Source of the DNA: Elusimicrobiota bacterium
GTDB lineage: Bacteria > Elusimicrobiota > Elusimicrobia > UBA1565 > JACRDR01
Length of the DNA: 5,986 nt
Reading direction: 5' to 3'
Assembly (NCBI GenBank): GCA_016212845.1
Contig: JACRDR010000061.1
Coordinates: 1 to 5,986 of the forward strand
The translations under genes and the position numbers were made by a program. How positions within the stretch are numbered: position 1 is the first letter of the stretch; the number at the start of each line of letters is the position of its first letter. A model generated the notes under the pieces. The model saw only the letters and a list, made by a program, of their open reading frames with translations. It was not told the origin of the DNA and did not search any database. Positions 1 to 4,892 of this stretch are shown one piece after another.

Positions 1-650
1 ACCTTGCCGCTGCCGTCGGAGACCAGCACCATGCCGGCGGAGAGATTGCTCGCGGTGATCGTCGTCGCCGCGCCCGTGATCGTGTTTTCCTTGCCGCTGA
101 ACTGGGTCTGTATCGCCGACGTCACGCCGTTGAGATAGCCCAGTTCGGTGTCGTCGACCGTCGCGCTCACGACCAGGTTCCCGCTGCTGTCGGAAAATAC
201 GGCGCGGCTGGCCGTGAGACCCACTACGCCCTCGCTCACCGTCGAACGGAACGCGAACGGGCTGGTGATGAGGCGCTCGCGCGGGCTCAATGTCTCGCCG
301 GCGACGACGACTTCCAGGTAGCGGGCGCTGCTGGTGAACACGCTCGCCCCCATGGACGTGACCGCGCCGAGCTGCACGGCGAAAACGCCGTTCGTCACGT
401 CCACGCTCTGCGTCTCGGTCCAAATCGCGCAGTTGCCGCCGGGCGCCTGTTGGTCGCAGATATTGAAATCCATGGTGAAGGTGCCGGTGCGCGGAAGCTT
501 GTTCTGATCGAGCAGCCGCCCCTGGAAATTGATTCGGTCGGGCACCGTCGCCGCCGCGACCGACGCGAAAGCCGCTACGAGCAGAAGGGCGAGCCGGCCG
601 GCCCGGCCGCCGGAGCCGGTGGAATGGAAGACATCTCGTCGAATCCTCAT
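1..650 (-). CDS. Exported tail-fibre-like surface protein, N-terminal part (runs off the left edge)
   Basis: The frame is open from an ATG at 650 to base 1, giving 216 full codons without a stop, so the C-terminus is missing. A signal peptide is visible: an Arg-rich n-region (residues 1-19), a hydrophobic core LALLLVAAFASVAAA (20-34) and a likely cleavage after Ala34. Residues about 38-135 form a beta-rich domain that starts INFQGRLLD and ends LSPRERLITSPFAF. From memory, this type begins many exported proteins of Elusimicrobiota and other little-studied bacteria. Cys65 and Cys74 could form a disulfide. Residues 168-187 (TELGYLNGVTSAIQTQFSGK) match the repeat style of phage-tail-fibre-like proteins, which often end in an intramolecular chaperone such as Peptidase_S74. 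That ending would lie outside the window and is inference. The start is supported by an AGGAG 8 nt upstream. The gene follows the FN3 protein gene by 22 nt and is probably cotranscribed with it. Likely role: a secreted or surface fibre; the binding target is unknown. Confidence 0.85.
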   Translation of the reverse strand, partial: MRIRRDVFHSTGSGGRAGRLALLLVAAFASVAAATVPDRINFQGRLLDQNKLPRTGTFTMDFNICDQQAPGGNCAIWTETQSVDVTNGVFAVQLGAVTSMGASVFTSSARYLEVVVAGETLSPRERLITSPFAFRSTVSEGVVGLTASRAVFSDSSGNLVVSATVDDTELGYLNGVTSAIQTQFSGKENTITGAATTITASNLSAGMVLVSDGSGK

Positions 651-658
651 GGCGCTTT

Positions 659-663
659 CTCCT
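659..663 (-). promoter_or_regulatory. Ribosome binding site of the tail-fibre-like gene
   Basis: On the minus strand the sequence reads AGGAG followed by 8 nt and then ATG at 650. It fixes the start of the left-edge gene. It lies in the 22-nt gap after the FN3 protein's stop, which suits translation from a shared transcript. Confidence 0.7.
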
Positions 664-672
664 GTACGCGGC

Positions 673-2904
673 TCATGGCTCCAGACCGTACACCGTTAGC
701 CGTATCTGCTGCGTGTCCACGGTGCCGGTGGTCAAGGGCATGCCGACCTTGACCCAAAGCATGCGGGAATCGCCCCCGGGCACGCTGACCCCCGTTTGGT
801 CCAGGGCGAACTTCGTCGGCGTGCTCGCATCCGGGGTCGTGGAGAGCTTGTCGGCGTCCTCGAAATCCCCCAGGGCGGGCTCCGCCGTGTTGAAGGCGGC
901 CTGGACCGTGAAGGCCTCCTCGCCGGGAGCGGGCGCGATCGTCCATGGAGTGCCGCCGGTGATGGGCTCCGCCTTGATGGAAAAAGTGGCCGGGCAGTAG
1001 CCGGCGTTGGTGACGGAAATCCCCGTGGGAACGACGAACTCCGACCCCATGATCCGCTCGCCCATGTCCACGCTGCTGACGGCCAGCTGCGCTCCGTAGT
1101 CGTTGATCGTCGTGGCGTTGCCCGCCGGGGAGACGTGGCTCCAGCCGGACCACGAGGCCCTCGCCTTGATCGCGAAGTAGTAGTTGCCGCACGGCAAGCC
1201 GGTCAGGTCGAGCTGCTCCGCGGGTCCGGGCGCGGAGGGCGCCGGAATGGCGGCGAAGTCGGTGACCGAGTTGGCGGCCAAGAACTTGGCCTCGCTGATC
1301 GCGGGAGAGTCCGCCGCGACCAGCGAGTAGCGGATGTCGTAGACGGCGGCCGTCCCGACGTCGCCGTCGGCCTTGGGAGCCGTCCAATTGAGCCGGATCT
1401 TCCCGGAGTCGTCCCCTTGAGTCGCGATGAAGCTGATCAAGGTCTCGGGCCAGGCGATGAGGTTTCCGAAGCCGGGCTGGAGCTTGTAGCTCGCGGACGC
1501 CAGTTCCTTCTCGTTGGATTCGCCCACGGCGTTGATGCTGCGGTGGCTCGCCGAGACCCCGAGCCGGCCGCCGCGGGTGATCGTCTTGACCTCCATGGAG
1601 CAGGTGTTGCACGGGTCGGAGGGGCCGCTCGGGGCCTTGGGATTGCCGGTCGCCTGGTTGGAGGCCGCGCTGAAATTGGGGACTTCGTCGGCGAGATAGA
1701 TCTTCGCGTAGTACAACGTCTCGGGATCGAGATTGGGGATCGTGTAGCTCTGCGGAGCTCCGGGGGAGGTGTTTACTCCCGTCAACTCGATCTGGTAGGT
1801 GCCGACGTTCCAAGTGTGACCCGGGTCGGCCGTATAGTCGATGCGGACCTTGCCGCCCGCGATATTCCCGGCGGCCCCGTTGTCGCCCTTGGCGTCCCAG
1901 GTCAGCTTGAGCTCGCCGACGTTCACGCCGACGACGGCGTCGAGGTTGTCGGCGGCGTTGGGCGCGACCGCGTCCGCCCCCGCGTTCGCGCTGTCGACGT
2001 TCGAGTCCGCGCTCCAATTAGGGACCTCGTCGGCGAGCTGTACCTTCACGTAGTAGAGCGCGTTCTGCTGGAGACCGCCGATCGAGTAGTTGACGACGGA
2101 ACCAGCGGCCTGGTTCAGCGGCTCGGTGATCGTGACCGCGCCCGTAAACCCCGCGTTCAGCGCGTAGATGATCTTGTATTGCCCGCTCGAGAACGCGCCC
2201 GCGGCGCCGTTGTCGCCGGTGACGTTGAAAGAAACATCGAGCCAGCCGTCGGGGTCCCCGGTCGCGACGGCCAGGTTCGACACCGCGGTGGGCGCGACGG
2301 TGTCGTTCGTGGGAGCGGTCTCCGTCGCCTCCGGCGAGACGTAGCTCCACGCCGCCCAGGCGGACTTGGCTTTGATGGCGAAGTAGTACTGGACGCCGAG
2401 CGCCAGACCTTCCAACTGCATGCTCTCCGCGGTTCCGGGCGCGCTCGGAGCGGGTATCGTCCCGAACGCCGAGACCGAGGCGGCCGCTTGGAATTTAGCC
2501 TCGCTGATCGCGGGGGAGTTCCCCGCCACGACCGAATACCGAATGTCGTAAAGCGTCGCCGTGCCGACGTCGCCGTCCGCCTTGGGAGCGGTCCAGGCCA
2601 AGTTCAGGATGCCCTCGGTGGGCCCCACCGTGGCGACGAAATCCATCATGCGCTCGGGCCAGGGCAGCACGTTGAACGCGCCGGGATGGATGAAATGGCT
2701 GGTCGACGACAGCTCTTTGGCGCCGCGCTCGCCGATCGAGTTGAGGATCTTGTTGTTGGTGGAGCTCATGTCGTGCTGCCCGCCGGGGTCCACGGCGACG
2801 GGAACGATTTCATTATTGGGTCCGGACATAGACGCGGCCCAGCCGACCGTTCCCAAGGCGAACATCGCCGTCAGGGCCCCGACCGCGAGCCGAAGTGTTT
2901 TCAT
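673..2904 (-). CDS. Secreted multidomain fibronectin type III protein (A-B-B-A module order)
   Basis: This complete 743-residue exported protein starts MKTLRLAVGALTAMFALGTVGWAAS, in overlapping pieces a Lys/Arg start, a hydrophobic core and a likely signal peptidase I site near residue 24. Residues 28-77 carry a 'GPNNEIVP…SSTNNKILNSIGE' segment known to precede FN3 domains in some secreted proteins. Four FN3-like beta-sandwiches follow at about 92-196, 205-305, 316-418 and 499-597. The first and fourth share APKADGDVGTA, YDIRYS and SPAISEAKF. The second and third share DNGAAG and LADEVPN. A second SIGE-like segment (INAVGESNEKEL) lies at about 451-479, after a CNTC linker (Cys432, Cys435). 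Residues 604-743 form a separate beta-rich domain that I do not recognise by name. There is no catalytic motif, C-terminal anchor or sortase signal. The likely role is adhesion or scaffolding outside the inner membrane. I chose ATG 2904 because it gives a proper signal peptide, although no good Shine-Dalgarno precedes it. It leads the operon with the tail-fibre-like gene. Confidence 0.88.
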   Translation of the reverse strand: MKTLRLAVGALTAMFALGTVGWAASMSGPNNEIVPVAVDPGGQHDMSSTNNKILNSIGERGAKELSSTSHFIHPGAFNVLPWPERMMDFVATVGPTEGILNLAWTAPKADGDVGTATLYDIRYSVVAGNSPAISEAKFQAAASVSAFGTIPAPSAPGTAESMQLEGLALGVQYYFAIKAKSAWAAWSYVSPEATETAPTNDTVAPTAVSNLAVATGDPDGWLDVSFNVTGDNGAAGAFSSGQYKIIYALNAGFTGAVTITEPLNQAAGSVVNYSIGGLQQNALYYVKVQLADEVPNWSADSNVDSANAGADAVAPNAADNLDAVVGVNVGELKLTWDAKGDNGAAGNIAGGKVRIDYTADPGHTWNVGTYQIELTGVNTSPGAPQSYTIPNLDPETLYYAKIYLADEVPNFSAASNQATGNPKAPSGPSDPCNTCSMEVKTITRGGRLGVSASHRSINAVGESNEKELASASYKLQPGFGNLIAWPETLISFIATQGDDSGKIRLNWTAPKADGDVGTAAVYDIRYSLVAADSPAISEAKFLAANSVTDFAAIPAPSAPGPAEQLDLTGLPCGNYYFAIKARASWSGWSHVSPAGNATTINDYGAQLAVSSVDMGERIMGSEFVVPTGISVTNAGYCPATFSIKAEPITGGTPWTIAPAPGEEAFTVQAAFNTAEPALGDFEDADKLSTTPDASTPTKFALDQTGVSVPGGDSRMLWVKVGMPLTTGTVDTQQIRLTVYGLEP
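1105..1554 (-). repeat. Module A, copy 2 (SIGE-like segment plus FN3) of the secreted FN3 protein
   Basis: Residues about 451-600, the partner of copy 1. The lead segment is more diverged here (INAVGESNEKEL against LNSIGERGAKEL), while the FN3 core is closely kept. This copy has an extra Cys (Cys571, in LPCGNYYF) where copy 1 has LGVQYYF. Confidence 0.85.
1645..1965 (-). repeat. Module B, copy 2 (FN3) of the secreted FN3 protein
   Basis: Residues about 314-420. The unit starts APNAADNL and contains DNGAAG, TLYYAKI and LADEVPNFSAASN. Its blocks are offset about 110-114 residues from copy 1, so short loop length differences have built up. A Pro/Gly/Ser-rich linker with CNTC follows. Confidence 0.8.
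1984..2295 (-). repeat. Module B, copy 1 (FN3) of the secreted FN3 protein
   Basis: Residues about 204-307. This FN3-like unit starts APTAVSNL and contains DNGAAG, ALYYVKV and LADEVPNWSADSN. It is most similar to the unit immediately after it (residues about 314-420), so the two look like a tandem duplication nested between the A modules. Confidence 0.8.
2320..2772 (-). repeat. Module A, copy 1 (SIGE segment plus FN3) of the secreted FN3 protein
   Basis: Residues about 45-195. The copy is related to residues about 451-600 of the same protein, with the conserved blocks offset by exactly 403 residues (1209 bp). For example, a 15-base run CTCGCTGATCGCGGG on the plus strand occurs at 2500 and again at 1291. 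Shared blocks include APKADGDVGTA, YDIRYS, SPAISEAKF, IPAPSAPG and YYFAIKA. Many synonymous sites differ between the copies, which suggests an old duplication under protein-level constraint. Confidence 0.85.
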
Positions 2905-3079
2905 GACGTCGTCATGGACGCGCTCAGGCCTTTTCGCCCGCGCGCGCGATAAGTGTAGCCTTTGACAATGCTTACTTTCCAGATGGCTTCGATCAAACAA
3001 TGCGCATTTAAATTCGCGATATTGCCGTCGCTACGCCTTGAGATTCCTTCCATTAATCCTTATCCTTACGGGCGCTGCG
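2905..3079. other. Divergent intergenic region with an AT-richer core
   Basis: This 175-bp region separates the minus-strand FN3 operon from the plus-strand radical SAM gene and must hold promoters for both. About 2950-3070 is clearly AT-richer than the flanking genes, for example CATTTAAATTCG near 3006. A TTGACA lies on the plus strand at 2962-2967 and a TACACT on the minus strand at 2957-2952. Neither has a convincing partner at 16-18 bp, so I do not name exact promoters. A (CG)5 run sits at 2939-2948. No terminator, operator repeat or small gene is evident. Confidence 0.6.
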
Positions 3080-4618
3080 ATGAGCGAGGCAAAACCGGCC
3101 GTTCTGCTTTTGTACCCGAAGACGGGGATGGACATCGGCTCCACCGTCGCGCCCCCGCACGGGGTGCTGACGCTGGCCGCCCCCCTGCTTGAAGCCGGCT
3201 ATTCGGTGAAGATCCTCGACCAGCGCACCGAGACGATCGACGCCCAGACCCTGGCGCGCCACCTTTCCTCGGACACCGTCTGCGTGGGCATCTCGACGAT
3301 GACGGGCACCCAAATCTCCCACGCGCTCGCGCTCGCCCGGCTCGTGCGAGAGATCGACGACCGGGTCCCGCTGGTGTGGGGCGGCTGCCATCCTTCGGTG
3401 ACGCCCGAGCAGACGCTCGAGCACGAGCTGGTCGACATCGTCGTGGTCGGGGAAGGGGACGAGACGTTCCTGGACTTAGTTTCCTCGATCCAGCGCAAGA
3501 AGCCGCTCGCCGACGTGCAGGGCATCGGCTACAAGGACGGCGGCAAGCTCCTGTTCACCCCTCCGCGCCCGCTGCTCGACGTCGAGACGCTCCTCCCGGT
3601 GCCGTGGGAGCTCGTCGACGTCGAGCGCTACATCCACCGGGACATGTACCTTCGCGACCGCGCGCGGGTCCTCGACGTGGGGCAGACGAGCCGCGGCTGC
3701 CCCTTCGACTGCGGCTTCTGCAGCAGCGCCGAGATCCGCCAGCGCCGCTGGCGCGCGGTCTCGGTCCAAAAAACGCTCGACCGCATCACCGACGACGTCC
3801 GGCGCTTCGACCTCAGCGGCATCTGGCTGCGCGACGACGAGTTCTACATCGACCGCAAGCGCGCCACCGCGATCTGCGAGGGCTTCATCTCGCGGGAATT
3901 GAACCTCTCTTTCTACACGTCGGGCACCCGGGCGGACGTCTTCATGAAGTCCCCCGCCTACGACATCGAAATCCTCAAGCGCGCCGGAGCGCATACGCTC
4001 AAGTTCGGGGCCGAGTCGGGCTCCCAGAGAGTGCTCGACCTTATGCAGAAGGGCATCACCCTCGAGCAAACGCTGGCGGCCAACCGCCGCTGCAAGGAGT
4101 TCGGCATCACGCCGGCCTTCGGCCTCATGATCGGCTACCCGACCGAGACCTTCGACGAGATCGACCAGACGATCGACCTCGCTTTCCGGCTCAAGCGGGA
4201 GAACCCGAAGGCCGAACTCGAGTCGATCGCGATCTACACGCCCCTGCCGGGCACCCCCGATTTCCGGCTCGCCCTGCGCCACGGCCTCAAGCCCCCGGAG
4301 ACGCTCGAGGGCTGGGCCGACTGGATCTTCGACGATTACGACCTCCGGGGCGAACGCTCGCCGTGGCTCGGTCCCGAGGACCGCATGTCGCTCGGAAACA
4401 TCGCCTACATGAGCATCCTCGCCCACGCGCTCGAGAACGTGATGGGCAGCCTCAGCCATCCGGCCCTGCGCGCGGTCGGCACCGGCCTCTCCAAGCCGGT
4501 GAGCTACTACTACGGACAGAAGCTCAAGAACAAGATGTACCGCTACGCCCCCGATCTGACGCTCGTCCGCCACCTGAGACATGAACTCTTCTACAACAGC
4601 GACATTACGATCGCCTGA
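3080..4618 (+). CDS. Cobalamin-binding-type radical SAM enzyme (class B), substrate unknown
   Basis: This 512-residue cytoplasmic enzyme has a B12-binding-like Rossmann domain (about 6-140; AVLLLYPKTG, APPHGVLTLA, WGGCHPS at 100-106, VVVGEGDETF). A radical SAM barrel follows. The CxxxCxxC motif is CPFDCGFC, with Cys207, Cys211 and Cys214 for the 4Fe-4S cluster that cleaves S-adenosylmethionine. Further family marks are WLRDDEFYIDRKRA (249-262), FGAESGSQRVLDLMQKG (309-325), IGYPTET (351-357) and YTPLPGTP (386-393). The C-terminal 90 residues are more variable. No DxHxxG cobalamin-ligand motif is visible, as in many BchE-type members, so B12 use is likely but not proved. Known relatives carry out methylations, cyclisations and rearrangements on lipids, tetrapyrroles, antibiotics or peptides. 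Nothing nearby identifies the substrate. ATG 3080 is preferred over an in-frame TTG at 3038 because the domain begins right after it, though no strong Shine-Dalgarno precedes either. The next gene overlaps its 3' end. Confidence 0.92.
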   Translation: MSEAKPAVLLLYPKTGMDIGSTVAPPHGVLTLAAPLLEAGYSVKILDQRTETIDAQTLARHLSSDTVCVGISTMTGTQISHALALARLVREIDDRVPLVWGGCHPSVTPEQTLEHELVDIVVVGEGDETFLDLVSSIQRKKPLADVQGIGYKDGGKLLFTPPRPLLDVETLLPVPWELVDVERYIHRDMYLRDRARVLDVGQTSRGCPFDCGFCSSAEIRQRRWRAVSVQKTLDRITDDVRRFDLSGIWLRDDEFYIDRKRATAICEGFISRELNLSFYTSGTRADVFMKSPAYDIEILKRAGAHTLKFGAESGSQRVLDLMQKGITLEQTLAANRRCKEFGITPAFGLMIGYPTETFDEIDQTIDLAFRLKRENPKAELESIAIYTPLPGTPDFRLALRHGLKPPETLEGWADWIFDDYDLRGERSPWLGPEDRMSLGNIAYMSILAHALENVMGSLSHPALRAVGTGLSKPVSYYYGQKLKNKMYRYAPDLTLVRHLRHELFYNSDITIA

Positions 4619-4826
4619 GAGAGCCTCCGCGCTCGGGCCCTCGCCCGCCCCGGGGCTGTGGACGCGCGTTTGGATCGTCGTGGCGACGATCCCGATCATG
4701 GCGGGGACCGTCCTCGCGATCGCCTTGGTGCACCTCGTGAAGCGGTTCCGCTCCTTGAGCGGACGCGACCCCTTCCACGACTCCCGCCGCCACCCCCTCA
4801 ACGACCCCGGCGCCCCTCGCGGATAA
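4581..4826 (+). CDS. Small single-pass membrane protein overlapping the radical SAM gene
   Basis: This 81-residue protein is not one I recognise. It starts 38 nt inside the end of the radical SAM gene in another frame, so translational coupling is likely. Residues 1-29 are Ser/Pro/Ala-rich. Residues about 30-53 form one hydrophobic helix (VWIVVATIPIMAGTVLAIAL and on), followed by basic KRFR. The tail (58-81) is charged, with Arg, His, Asp and Pro. By the positive-inside rule the tail is cytoplasmic. Beyond the overlap, about 63 of 67 codons end in G or C, which is what real genes in this window show and supports coding. It could anchor or partner the radical SAM enzyme at the membrane, but that is inference from position only. 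The start could lie further in if the overlap is not used; I found no better start codon before the helix. Confidence 0.6.
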   Translation: MNSSTTATLRSPERASALGPSPAPGLWTRVWIVVATIPIMAGTVLAIALVHLVKRFRSLSGRDPFHDSRRHPLNDPGAPRG

Positions 4827-4837
4827 CCCTGCCCCCC

Positions 4838-4866
4838 TTGTAACTTTCCGCCCTTGGGCGTATATA
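4838..4866 (+). promoter_or_regulatory. Sigma-70-like promoter of the right-edge exported protein
   Basis: A TTGTAA -35 element (4838-4843) is separated by exactly 17 bp from a TATATA -10 element (4861-4866). Each matches the consensus at 4 of 6 positions. Transcription would begin near 4873 and leave a leader of about 20 nt before the ATG at 4893, just enough for the GGAGG. The AT-rich TATATAGATACT stands out in this high-GC context. It suggests the right-edge gene is not simply read through from the radical SAM gene. Confidence 0.6.
4849..4860. repeat. Short inverted repeat within the promoter spacer
   Basis: CGCCC-TT-GGGCG is a 5-bp dyad lying wholly between the -35 and -10 elements and touching the -10. 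It could be a repressor or activator half-site pair. It is short and GC-rich, so chance is quite possible. Confidence 0.3.
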
Positions 4867-4882
4867 GATACTCGGCGGCCCT

Positions 4883-4887
4883 GGAGG
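4883..4887 (+). promoter_or_regulatory. Strong ribosome binding site of the right-edge exported protein
   Basis: GGAGG ends 5 nt before the ATG at 4893. This is the best Shine-Dalgarno in the window and fixes the start of the following gene. Confidence 0.8.
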
Positions 4888-4892
4888 CGGAC

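Noticed and set aside
2939..2948. A (CG)5 run as a possible Z-DNA element.
   Set aside because: It is short and expected by chance in such GC-rich DNA, and nothing else supports a role.
796..2952. A 718-codon open frame on the plus strand, antisense to the FN3 gene.
   Set aside because: Its product is Arg/Gly/Asp/Val-rich with no domain or signal. It mirrors a high-GC real gene that has a signal peptide and clear FN3 domains.
2962..2967. A perfect TTGACA on the plus strand as a -35 element for the radical SAM gene.
   Set aside because: The hexamers 16-18 bp downstream (such as GGCTTC) do not resemble a -10 element.
2905..3000. A TTG start at 3000 adding 32 residues to the FN3 protein.
   Set aside because: The extension is charged and would bury the signal peptide that begins cleanly at ATG 2904.
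3038..3079. A TTG start that would add 14 residues (RFLPLILILTGAA) to the radical SAM enzyme and resemble a signal peptide.
   Set aside because: An iron-sulfur radical SAM enzyme works in the cytoplasm. There is no Shine-Dalgarno before the TTG, and the B12-binding domain begins just after ATG 3080.
3376..4584. A 402-codon plus-strand frame inside the radical SAM gene.
   Set aside because: It is an Arg/Pro-rich out-of-frame reading of a gene with intact radical SAM motifs.
4849..4860. CGCCCTTGGGCG as a transcription terminator after the membrane protein gene.
   Set aside because: The stem is 5 bp with a 2-nt loop and no T-run follows. It lies inside a promoter spacer instead.
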